Shown: positions 7,284 through 14,083 of the stretch, piece after piece
How the letters are laid out: every line of letters starts with the position of its first letter
Position numbering within the stretch: position 1 is the stretch's first letter
DNA from: JBOFSR01 sp051651645
GTDB taxonomy: Bacteria; Spirochaetota; Spirochaetia; Treponematales; Treponemataceae
Direction of reading: 5' to 3'
Assembly (NCBI GenBank): GCA_051651645.1
Contig: JBOFSR010000003.1
Span: 1-26,658 of the forward strand
Length of the DNA stretch: 26,658 bases
The notes under the pieces: model-generated
Databases searched by the model: none
The model's input: the letters and a program-made list of their open reading frames with translations, nothing else
What the model was told of the DNA's origin: nothing
Position numbers and translations under genes: made by a program

Positions 7284-8246
7284 ATGGGAGCATATGATAT
7301 TCCCTTTGATTTTTTGAAGGATTTCAAACCAAAATCAATTGTGACAATTCTTGTAGCGGTGTTTGTGTTGCTTATTGCATCAACGAGTTTTTTTATTGTT
7401 GATGAAACAGAACAATCTGTTATAACACGATTTGGACGATACTACACAACGGTGGGAGCGGGATTGCAATTCAAGTTGCCTTTTGGTATTGATAAAAATT
7501 ACAATGTTCCTGTGCGAGTTGAGCAAACTCAGCAATTTGGTTTTAAAACTATAAAGTCTGCAGGATCAAATCAGTATAAAAATAATGTGACTCGTGAATC
7601 AACTATGCTGACAGGAGATTTAAATATTGTTGATGTTGAGTGGGTTATTCAATATAGAATTGTTGATCCGAGGGCATGGCTTTTTAGCGTGCAAGAGCGA
7701 GTTCAAACAATTCGCGATATTTCGCAATCGGTTGTGAATATGCTTGTCGGTGATCGTGCAATTCTTGAAGTTATGGGAAATGAGCGGATATTTATTGAAG
7801 CCGCCGCCGCTGAGTTAATGAATGAAAATTTTCGTCAGCTTAATTTGGGGATTACTGTCAATACCGTCAAACTGCAAAATATCGTGCCGCCAGCTGGGGT
7901 AAAAGACGCCTTTGAGGATGTTAATAAAGCAATCCAAGATATGAATCGTTTTATAAATGAGGGAAAAGAAGCGTACAATGCAGAGATTCCGCGTGCTCAA
8001 GGTGAGGCTGAACAGCAAATTCAAATTGCACTCGGTTATGCAACAGAGCGTGTTAATCAGGCAGAAGGGGACGTTGCGCGGTTTAACTCCGTGTACGAAG
8101 AATATCGAAAGTCGCCACAAGTAACGCGTGATCGATTATATCTTGAAACAATTGAGACAATTTTTACGGCAAAGCCTGACGGAACGTTAATTGACAAAAA
8201 TCTTGATAACGTTTTGCCTTTCAAAAATTTAACAGGAGCCAGATAA
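7284..8246 (+). CDS. hflK: HflK, SPFH-domain membrane protein
   Basis: Component of the HflK-HflC complex, a large SPFH/prohibitin-type cage that associates with the membrane protease FtsH and modulates which membrane proteins it degrades. The product is 320 residues with one membrane segment (about residues 19-38) and the SPFH domain starting at VDETEQSVITRFGRY. It continues through the typical DLNIVDVEWVIQYRI, and a long C-terminal coiled-coil region includes AEIPRAQGEAEQQIQ. It is shorter than E. coli HflK (419), lacking a long Gly/Pro-rich cytoplasmic N-terminus. The ATG at 7284 is chosen because GGAGG (7275-7279) precedes it; upstream in-frame sequence is low-complexity and unlike the family. 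Confidence 0.93.
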   Translation: MGAYDIPFDFLKDFKPKSIVTILVAVFVLLIASTSFFIVDETEQSVITRFGRYYTTVGAGLQFKLPFGIDKNYNVPVRVEQTQQFGFKTIKSAGSNQYKNNVTRESTMLTGDLNIVDVEWVIQYRIVDPRAWLFSVQERVQTIRDISQSVVNMLVGDRAILEVMGNERIFIEAAAAELMNENFRQLNLGITVNTVKLQNIVPPAGVKDAFEDVNKAIQDMNRFINEGKEAYNAEIPRAQGEAEQQIQIALGYATERVNQAEGDVARFNSVYEEYRKSPQVTRDRLYLETIETIFTAKPDGTLIDKNLDNVLPFKNLTGAR

Positions 8247-9235
8247 TGAAAAAGCCTTTATATATTTTAACAGGAATTGCAATTTTTATTGTTCTTTTTT
8301 TGATGACTGGTCCTTTGTACATTGTGAATGAAGGCTATCAAGTTGTTGTAACGCGCCTTGGAAAAATTGTTAATACTCACGTAGAGGCAGGGCTTTACAT
8401 TAAAGTTCCCTTTGTCGATATTGTTACAACCTACCCTAAGAGGATTTTATCGCTTGATGGCGATCCGCAAGAAATTCTTACACGAGAGAAGCAGTATTTA
8501 ATTGTTGATACGACAAATCGTTGGAGGATTTCAGACCCTCGTCTTTTTTATCAATCACTTAAAAATATTGAGCAGGCAAATATTCGTCTTGCAGACATTG
8601 TTGACTCCGCGGTGCGAACCGTCATTACGCAAAACCGACTGAGCGAAGTTGTGCGTAGTTCAAACATTATCAATGAGCGAGCAAATGGCATGGGAAGCGA
8701 AGATCTTCTTGCTGACACGGAAGATGAGACGGCGAGCATTGAGGCCTTTGTTAATGTTTCTTCTGACTTGGAAATGGTTTCTAAGGGACGGCGGCAGTTG
8801 AGCCTTGAAATGGCCGAGCATGCACGGATGATTCTTCCGAACTTTGGCATTGAGTTGCTTGATGTTGTGCCTCGCCAAATCAAATATTCTGATGAGCTGA
8901 CCGAAAGCATTTACAATCGTATGATTAAAGAGCGAAATCAGGTTGCTCAGGCGTATCGCTCCTTTGGCGAAGGTAAAAAAGCTGAGTGGCTGGGAAAGCT
9001 TGAAAATGAAAAACGTGCGGTTCTTTCGGATGCGTATAAAAGGGCAGAAGAGATTAAAGGTAATGCGGATGCGACTGCGACTAATATTTATGCTAAATCC
9101 TATTCGCAGGATACCGAATTTTATACATTTTGGAAAAGTATAGAATCGTACCGAAAAACAATCCCTAACTTTGATACAACTTTAAGTACTGATTTACAAT
9201 ACTTTAAATACTTGTATTCATCAAATGGACGATAA
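8246..9235 (+). CDS. hflC: HflC, SPFH-domain membrane protein
   Basis: Partner of HflK in the FtsH-associated cage. The product is 329 residues: an N-terminal signal-anchor (about residues 5-23), then the SPFH domain (VNEGYQVVVTRLGKIV, VEAGLYIKVPFVD, VDTTNRWRISDPRLFYQS) and a helical tail with RAEEIKGNADATATNIYA. An acidic stretch near residues 150-170 (SEDLLADTEDETAS) is an insertion in the middle of the SPFH region; insertions here vary among HflC proteins. Its ATG overlaps the hflK TAA by one base (TAATG), and its end overlaps the next gene by 11 bases, so the three genes form one translationally coupled unit. Confidence 0.93.
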   Translation: MKKPLYILTGIAIFIVLFLMTGPLYIVNEGYQVVVTRLGKIVNTHVEAGLYIKVPFVDIVTTYPKRILSLDGDPQEILTREKQYLIVDTTNRWRISDPRLFYQSLKNIEQANIRLADIVDSAVRTVITQNRLSEVVRSSNIINERANGMGSEDLLADTEDETASIEAFVNVSSDLEMVSKGRRQLSLEMAEHARMILPNFGIELLDVVPRQIKYSDELTESIYNRMIKERNQVAQAYRSFGEGKKAEWLGKLENEKRAVLSDAYKRAEEIKGNADATATNIYAKSYSQDTEFYTFWKSIESYRKTIPNFDTTLSTDLQYFKYLYSSNGR

Positions 9236-10682
9236 ATCTTTTTACGAGCGTTTATTTTCTTTTGCGGGAAATAAACTGAAACTCTATACGGGATTTTCTC
9301 AAAAAAGCTTTGCAAAGGAAAAACTTTTTCGCTTGCTTGACTGTAAGGGTTGCGTAATTTCTCATCAAACGTACTGCGACTGGAAATTTGATCAGACTTT
9401 TTCAGAAGATGATAATATGATTTTAGAGGGCGCTTTTGAGGTCAGTTTTTCACTTTTTTCGCTTGTAATGGATTTGCAAAACGAGATTGCCATCGCAAAA
9501 AAAACTCACGCTATTTCAAGTCGTTTGAAAGATTTGTGGCTGCAATTTTCTCACTTTTTTGATTGCTATTACAAAGCAATTGCGGAGTGTAAAAATATTC
9601 CCGTGTGTGGATTGCTAGGCATTCATTTTTCTGCAAACAATGAAATTTTATTTTTGCCGCACGAAGTGATCGAAAAGCCCTTGCAATGCGACGGCGATGA
9701 GCTTTATTCATCCTTGCTTGGGTGCTGGACAACGCCACAAAAATCGTATGAACGCTCGCATTATTTTTTCTTGGCAAATATTCTTTACTTCATTTTTACA
9801 GGAAAGCTTGCGTATCAAAACAAAAATACGGAGCAACGGCTTGAAGATTACATCGACAGCAACTTTGTTCCCATAGAATTTGAAGTGAATATTAACGAAA
9901 ATATTGCTTTGTGGATAAATTCGGTTCTTGTCTACGGAGAAAAAAATCTGCCAAAGCAACCGCACTTAAAAAAAAGCTTTTCAGAAGTCTTATTTTTTCA
10001 AAAAGATTTTCAAATAACTAAAAAACAGCAGAAAACTCTTGTGCACCAACATTTTAAAATTCGCCTTAAGCGTTTTGTTAAAAAAAATATAACAACTATG
10101 GTGATTGGTTTTTGTGCAATAGTAATTACCGTTTTTATGACGCTATCGATTCTGAAGACACAAAAGGAAAAAATTTCTACACGGGGGTTGACGGCATTTC
10201 AAACTATTGAGCTTTTTTACTTTGCCATGCAGAATTTGCAAAGCGAGACACTTTCGGCAACGCTTGCAAAAAATGTTGGAAAATCGTATACCGAGTTAAT
10301 TACAAATCTCTTTGTAATTTCGCGTGTACGTCAAAGCTATGAGGGAAGTTACGGGTTTTTATCTCCGCAAGAATGGAGCGGACAGGAAACTGATAGTATT
10401 TTTGGAATTGCAAATTTATATATTGAGCAACAGCCGCTGTCAAATTTAACATTGCCAAGTCCCGCACAAGAAATTGAATCTCCCGTAAACAAAAAAGAAA
10501 ATATTTCAAGCACTTATTTGTTTTTTTCGCCTGCGGATAATAAGCCTTTTAAGGTTGAGACTGTCACGGAGAATTTTATGCTCGAATTTGTGCACGATCG
10601 CTGGTTGATAACGGCTATTGAAACAGAACGCAAAGAGATTCCGAGTTCTAAAATCCCGTTGCTGGAGCATCCTCTTTTTTAA
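9225..10682 (+). CDS. Membrane protein with kinase-like (probably degenerate) cytoplasmic region, coupled to hflKC
   Basis: I do not recognise this 485-residue protein as a named family. It has a cytoplasmic part of about 285 residues, one membrane segment (about residues 290-310, VIGFCAIVITVFMTLSIL) and an extracytoplasmic tail of about 170 residues. Between residues 130 and 245 the order of motifs recalls the C-lobe of Ser/Thr kinases: LLGIHFSANNEILFLP (like the region after the catalytic loop), a Trp-x-x-Pro element (GCWTTPQKSYERSHY, like the APE region), ANILYFIFTGKLAYQ (like the SLGxxLYEMLTGxxPF helix) and ENIALWINSVL. HRD and DFG motifs and a glycine loop are absent, so it would be a pseudokinase. 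The layout (kinase-like domain, membrane span, outside domain) is that of bacterial receptor kinases. It overlaps hflC by 11 bases, suggesting a role with HflKC. The kinase relation is my inference from motif order. Confidence 0.6.
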   Translation: MDDKSFYERLFSFAGNKLKLYTGFSQKSFAKEKLFRLLDCKGCVISHQTYCDWKFDQTFSEDDNMILEGAFEVSFSLFSLVMDLQNEIAIAKKTHAISSRLKDLWLQFSHFFDCYYKAIAECKNIPVCGLLGIHFSANNEILFLPHEVIEKPLQCDGDELYSSLLGCWTTPQKSYERSHYFFLANILYFIFTGKLAYQNKNTEQRLEDYIDSNFVPIEFEVNINENIALWINSVLVYGEKNLPKQPHLKKSFSEVLFFQKDFQITKKQQKTLVHQHFKIRLKRFVKKNITTMVIGFCAIVITVFMTLSILKTQKEKISTRGLTAFQTIELFYFAMQNLQSETLSATLAKNVGKSYTELITNLFVISRVRQSYEGSYGFLSPQEWSGQETDSIFGIANLYIEQQPLSNLTLPSPAQEIESPVNKKENISSTYLFFSPADNKPFKVETVTENFMLEFVHDRWLITAIETERKEIPSSKIPLLEHPLF

Positions 10683-10721
10683 ATTGATCGTTTTTAATTT
10701 TGGCGTTATCGCTATTCAGTT

Positions 10722-11552
10722 TTACTTATCGTGCTTTTTTGCCGCATCCCAAAGTTCATCCATAAGGACAAAGTTTTCTTGCGACAAGGGAATATGTAAT
10801 TCTTTCATTTTTTTTTCAATGTAGCAAAACCGATTATAAAATTTGTTATTTGTTCTCTGCAGTGCAATTGAAGGATCTACTTTGAGGTGGCGGGCATAAT
10901 TTACAACCGCAAAAAGCAAATCGCCAACTTCAAGTTCTATATCGTCAAGAGACTCTTTTGCATTTTGCATATTTTCTGAAATCACAACGGCTTGCTCAAT
11001 TTCTTGCATCTCTTCAAAAACCTTTACTTTCACGTCATCAATATTTGTCCAGTCAAATCCTTGCTTTGCCGCCTTTTTTTGCATTTTATATGCTCTCAAA
11101 AGTGGCGGAAATCCGTTTGAAACCTCATCAAGTATGGAATGCTTTTTTCGCCCTTCAATATTTTCTTTGATTGCCGCCCATTGCTCAAGTACTTTTTCTG
11201 GTGTTGATGTATCTTGCCTCAACTCTGTGCTTCCCTCGGAGTGTGAAAATACATGAGGATGGCGGCGAATGAGCTTGTTATTCACCTCTTGAAGCATGTC
11301 GCTAACAGTAAAATCTTCTTGCTGCTCATACATATAGGCCGTCATCAACACATTGAGCAGTATATCGCCGAGTTCTTCTTTTACGTGCTGAACATCATTT
11401 TCTGTTATTGCATCGAGAGCTTCACACGTTTCTTCAAATAAGAACGCTTTCATCGTTGTCGGAGTTTGAGCAATATCCCATGGGCAACCATTTGCACCAC
11501 GAAGAGATTTGATTGTTTCAAATAAATTTTGAAAATTAGTTTGTAAATGCAT
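10722..11552 (-). CDS. mazG: MazG nucleoside triphosphate pyrophosphohydrolase
   Basis: Hydrolyses NTPs/dNTPs to monophosphates and pyrophosphate, cleaning damaged nucleotides and, in E. coli, lowering ppGpp. The 276-residue product is a full tandem MazG. The first domain has NGCPWDIAQT, the metal-binding EETCEALDAI and KEELGDILLNVL; the second has FEEMQEIEQAV and ELEVGDLLFAVVN, ending LWDAAKK. It is converted-strand to the hflKC unit (ends 39 bases apart with no evident terminator hairpin). No Shine-Dalgarno sequence is seen before the ATG. No mazEF toxin-antitoxin pair is nearby, so the regulatory link known in E. coli does not apply here. Confidence 0.94.
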   Translation of the reverse strand: MHLQTNFQNLFETIKSLRGANGCPWDIAQTPTTMKAFLFEETCEALDAITENDVQHVKEELGDILLNVLMTAYMYEQQEDFTVSDMLQEVNNKLIRRHPHVFSHSEGSTELRQDTSTPEKVLEQWAAIKENIEGRKKHSILDEVSNGFPPLLRAYKMQKKAAKQGFDWTNIDDVKVKVFEEMQEIEQAVVISENMQNAKESLDDIELEVGDLLFAVVNYARHLKVDPSIALQRTNNKFYNRFCYIEKKMKELHIPLSQENFVLMDELWDAAKKHDK

Positions 11553-11582
11553 TTTGTATTGTAAATAAAAAGTAAGAAAAAG

Positions 11583-11610
11583 AAAAGATACCTAAAAAGG
11601 TATCTTTTTT
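11583..11610 (-). terminator. Terminator of the SHOCT-protein operon
   Basis: A stem of AAAAGATACC (11583-11592) and GGTATCTTTT (11599-11608) has a 6-base loop, with T-rich sequence on both outer sides. Read on the minus strand it lies just after the last SHOCT gene and before mazG. Confidence 0.8.
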
Positions 11611-11627
11611 AGATTTTATGCACTTCC

Positions 11628-12152
11628 TTACATTCCCAGTAGATTTTTCTTTTTTATTTCAAATTCTTCTTGTGTTAAAATTCCTCGAGAAAGCAATTCC
11701 GATAATTTTTCTAACTCTTCGTAATCAGTTTTTTTAGGGGGTGTAATACTTGCAGGAGATTTTGCTGCTCCCATATACTCATGCTTTAAACGAGTCAAAA
11801 CTTCTATAATTGAAGTTTTAACTGTCTTTTTTTGATGAAAATAAAATATTAAGGGTAAAATCCATCCCACTGAGGTAAAAAGACCACAAATGAAAAAAAT
11901 CCAGAACCAAGCGGAGGGGCTATAGTTCACCGCTGCTATAATTAGTACGCCCGTATCTGTTTGTCGTACTTCAATTGTTGTTAGATCCTTTCGATTAATT
12001 GATCCAAATGTTGCGTTGATTGACTCTGCGTAAATAAAGTTTCCATTTCCTGCTACATCTTCAGCAATTCTGCTAAATTGTTCTCCTACTGCCGTTATAA
12101 GCTGATCTATCGGTACCGTAGTTTCAAATCGTTCTGTAATGTCAAAGGTCAT
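11628..12152 (-). CDS. Membrane protein with C-terminal SHOCT domain
   Basis: Function unknown; 174 residues. Residues 1-77 are soluble with mixed alpha/beta character, residues about 80-105 (AWFWIFFICGLFTSVGWILP and onwards) form one or two membrane segments, then a linker rich in Pro/Ser/Lys, and the last 32 residues are a SHOCT motif ending GILTQEEFEIKKKNLLGM. SHOCT (short C-terminal domain) motifs are found at the ends of many otherwise unrelated, often membrane, proteins and are thought to mediate oligomerisation or targeting. An AAGGAG ribosome-binding site precedes the ATG. It is the third gene of a three-gene minus-strand unit; the first gene ends in almost the same tail. Confidence 0.72.
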   Translation of the reverse strand: MTFDITERFETTVPIDQLITAVGEQFSRIAEDVAGNGNFIYAESINATFGSINRKDLTTIEVRQTDTGVLIIAAVNYSPSAWFWIFFICGLFTSVGWILPLIFYFHQKKTVKTSIIEVLTRLKHEYMGAAKSPASITPPKKTDYEELEKLSELLSRGILTQEEFEIKKKNLLGM

Positions 12153-12182
12153 AGTTTTCTCCTTAAATAATTTTTTGCTTAG

Positions 12183-12503
12183 TTAAAAATCTAATAAAGC
12201 GAGCAATTCCAAAAATCGAAGTAATTGTTCTTCTGTGAAGTCATCTTCATAGTCATTTAAATCACTTTCAATTTTATTAAGTTTATTTGTAATTCTATTA
12301 ATTTTTACAAGAGCTTGTTGTTCTGAAATTTCTCCTGAATAGCTATAATCATTTACCTCAAGTAATGAATAAATTTCAGTTTCCAAGTCGCCTAAAAGGT
12401 TGTCAATAGGATCAGAGGTAAGCCAGACTGCAATTAGCATAAGAGCAATAAATCCTCCAATATATAAAAAAGTTTTGTTGTCTTTTCTTTGTGTGTATTG
12501 CAT
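12183..12503 (-). CDS. Small membrane protein of unknown function
   Basis: A 106-residue protein with a single hydrophobic segment near residues 12-29 (FLYIGGFIALMLIAVWL) and an acidic, Leu-rich helical remainder (KLNKIESDLNDYEDDF, ending LELLALLDF) that could form a coiled coil. It is translated two bases after the stop of the upstream SHOCT gene (TAACAATG), so coupling is likely. It lacks a SHOCT tail itself. No family recognised; its position between two SHOCT proteins suggests a shared membrane complex. Confidence 0.65.
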   Translation of the reverse strand: MQYTQRKDNKTFLYIGGFIALMLIAVWLTSDPIDNLLGDLETEIYSLLEVNDYSYSGEISEQQALVKINRITNKLNKIESDLNDYEDDFTEEQLLRFLELLALLDF

Positions 12504-12505
12504 TG

Positions 12506-13075
12506 TTACATACCTAAAATACTTTTTTTCTTTGCATCAAATTCTTCTTGTGTTAAAATACCTTTCTCTTTTAAAGTTGATAACTTTTCTAATTCCTCAT
12601 AATCTACAGGCGTTTTAACTGATTTTGTTGTTGGCATTTCTGTGTTGTTTGTAGTTGATGCTGCTGAGAAAGATCCTGAACGAACAGTAATGCCTGCTTT
12701 TTCTAAGATTTCTACCTGCTCGTCAGAAACGGAGTATCCTTCGTTAATTTTTGTTTGAATAAATTTAAAGAAATAATTTTTAGTTAAATTGAGGTTCAAG
12801 ATAACCATTCCAATTGCAAATAATACTAGTATTATTCCGTCAACATTACTTTCGCCAAGGATAGAAATACCTACAAAAATTGCAAAAAAGGCAGCTAATA
12901 GTATACCTGTTCCTTTCCAATCAATAGGTTTTACTCCCCAAAGTGGTGGTAAGCCATATTGCACCTGAAGAAATGCTTCAAACCAACCAAGTTTAATTTT
13001 TTCTGAACATTTAACAGTAATGTCCAGATTTCCTTCTTTTTTCAAAACAATTTCTAGTTGTTTCTTTTTTGCCAT
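12506..13075 (-). CDS. Membrane protein with C-terminal SHOCT domain (first gene of operon)
   Basis: Function unknown; 189 residues. An N-terminal soluble stretch (1-50, Lys-rich at the start) precedes two membrane segments (about residues 56-74 and 79-96). A predicted cytoplasmic linker contains EGYSVSDEQVEILEKAGI, then a Ser/Thr-rich spacer. The C-terminus is a SHOCT motif ending GILTQEEFDAKKKSILGM, nearly the same as in the third gene. AAGGAG precedes the ATG. It is divergent from an XRE-type regulator gene with 125 bases between them, which suggests that the regulator controls this operon. Confidence 0.72.
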   Translation of the reverse strand: MAKKKQLEIVLKKEGNLDITVKCSEKIKLGWFEAFLQVQYGLPPLWGVKPIDWKGTGILLAAFFAIFVGISILGESNVDGIILVLFAIGMVILNLNLTKNYFFKFIQTKINEGYSVSDEQVEILEKAGITVRSGSFSAASTTNNTEMPTTKSVKTPVDYEELEKLSTLKEKGILTQEEFDAKKKSILGM

Positions 13076-13101
13076 AAACTTTTCTCCTTAAAATTTGTAT
13101 A

Positions 13102-13136
13102 GACAACAGCAAGTTTTATTTATAATTGATGTTGTC
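13102..13136. promoter_or_regulatory. Inverted repeat, candidate operator in the SHOCT/XRE divergent region
   Basis: GACAACA (13102-13108) and TGTTGTC (13130-13136) are perfect inverted 7-mers, 28 bases apart centre to centre and within a partly matching wider arm. The right arm sits at the predicted transcription start of the SHOCT operon. This is where a repressor such as the adjacent XRE protein could bind. It may instead be a weak stem in the leader RNA. Confidence 0.4.
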
Positions 13137-13143
13137 AAGTGTT

Positions 13144-13172
13144 ATGATATATTGATTTTATTTTGTAGTCAA
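13144..13172 (-). promoter_or_regulatory. Putative promoter of the SHOCT operon
   Basis: On the minus strand TTGACT (complement of 13167-13172) and TATCAT (complement of 13144-13149) are separated by 17 bases. Confidence 0.55.
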
Positions 13173-13186
13173 TAAGTCAAAATAAA
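13157..13186. repeat. Inverted repeat upstream of the XRE gene
   Basis: TTTATTTTG (13157-13165) and CAAAATAAA (13178-13186) are perfect inverted 9-mers with a 12-base spacer, overlapping the -35 of the SHOCT promoter and lying just before the XRE start. In such A/T-rich DNA chance is possible. It is a second candidate operator. Confidence 0.35.
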
Positions 13187-13200
13187 TTATTATTAGTAAT

Positions 13201-13548
13201 ATGGATTCGTTGGAGTTACGCAAAATTTTATCTAAAAACATAAAGGCTGGAAGAATTGCTTTACACATTTCTCAAGAAAAACTTGCCGAATTTGCTGATT
13301 TATCAATGCAAATGGTCAATGATATAGAGGGAGCTAGAACGTGGGTGAGCGACAAAACCTTGGTTAAGCTGGCACAAATTTTGAACCTTGAGCCAAGTCA
13401 ATTGCTTTCCACTGAGCAACCTGTCGCTCCGCCTGATATTTGCCATGTGAATGATGCCGTTTTAAAATTAAAAACAGAGGTAAATCAAGAAATTGATAAG
13501 CTGTTTCGCAAAACTATAAAAGATATTTTGAATAATGATTCTTTGTAG
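13201..13548 (+). CDS. XRE/HTH_3-type transcriptional regulator
   Basis: A 115-residue DNA-binding protein of the Cro/C1 type. The helix-turn-helix domain covers about residues 8-68, with SQEKLAEFADLSMQMVNDIE as the HTH core and VKLAQILNLEPSQLL closing the fold. The remaining 45 residues are a helical, charged tail that could dimerise. The ATG at 13201 is the only ATG/GTG/TTG start ahead of the HTH (an in-frame stop lies at 13183-13185), and no Shine-Dalgarno sequence precedes it, so the mRNA may be leaderless. It is divergent from the SHOCT operon, and the inverted repeats between them fit a local autoregulated switch. Confidence 0.88.
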   Translation: MDSLELRKILSKNIKAGRIALHISQEKLAEFADLSMQMVNDIEGARTWVSDKTLVKLAQILNLEPSQLLSTEQPVAPPDICHVNDAVLKLKTEVNQEIDKLFRKTIKDILNNDSL

Positions 13549-13610
13549 TTAGCTTTTTGAATAGATATTTATTCTGCAATAATTATGAGTGTCAATCTCT
13601 CTATGTATTG

Positions 13611-14081
13611 TCATTTTCGAACGGCAAAGCAAACGGCTTTATTTTTTAAACCGAGGTCAGTCAAATTTATTGTTTGGTTGTTTATAGTAAGACTGTGATC
13701 ATAAATTGTTGAAACTGCGTATGTTAGATTAGGCATAAGCTGGTTAAATCCTGTGATAAGCATACTGCCGTCCTCATTCATTGTAAGTTTTTGATTGCCA
13801 AAAACCTCAGTTGCAACCCCTGCACCAAAAGAATAATAGCGAGTCCATTCTAAGTAGATTTTTTTATCTTGGATAATATATCCTTCTTCAACAAGTGTTT
13901 TGTTTACCGAATGAATGAATGAAATTGAAAACTCTGGCTTGTCTATGAATTTGAATGATGTAAGCTTTTTTTTTGTTTCAAAATCAATTAAGTCTAGGTA
14001 GGTATTTTTTCTTTGTAAGCAAAATCCTAACAAAACTGCAAGGATAATGCTTACGAGAAAAATTTTTTGGTTACGCGTCAA
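13611..14081 (-). CDS. DUF1850 protein, accessory to TAXI/TRAP transporter
   Basis: A 156-residue protein with one N-terminal hydrophobic segment (residues about 6-22, KIFLVSIILAVLLGFCL), probably a membrane anchor or uncleaved signal, facing the periplasm. DUF1850 features are visible: FSISFIHSVNKTLVEEGYII, the IYLEWTRYYSFGAGVATEV block and a terminal ITGFNQ/TINL region. DUF1850 genes are known mainly beside TAXI-type TRAP transporter genes, as here. The start is TTG at 14081, two bases after the stop of the TAXI gene. No ATG is available near the N-terminus, so it depends on coupling; a rarer ATT start at 14090 has a better-spaced GGAG but is less likely. Confidence 0.82.
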   Translation of the reverse strand: MTRNQKIFLVSIILAVLLGFCLQRKNTYLDLIDFETKKKLTSFKFIDKPEFSISFIHSVNKTLVEEGYIIQDKKIYLEWTRYYSFGAGVATEVFGNQKLTMNEDGSMLITGFNQLMPNLTYAVSTIYDHSLTINNQTINLTDLGLKNKAVCFAVRK

Positions 14082-14083
14082 GC

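Noticed and set aside
10722..13548. mazG plus XRE gene as a toxin-antitoxin system
   Set aside because: No MazF-like or other small toxin gene is present; mazG is a complete housekeeping pyrophosphohydrolase separated from the XRE gene by a terminator and the SHOCT operon.
11583..13610. SHOCT/XRE module as a prophage or integrative element
   Set aside because: No integrase, transposase, attachment-site direct repeats or structural phage genes are present; only the regulator type is phage-like.
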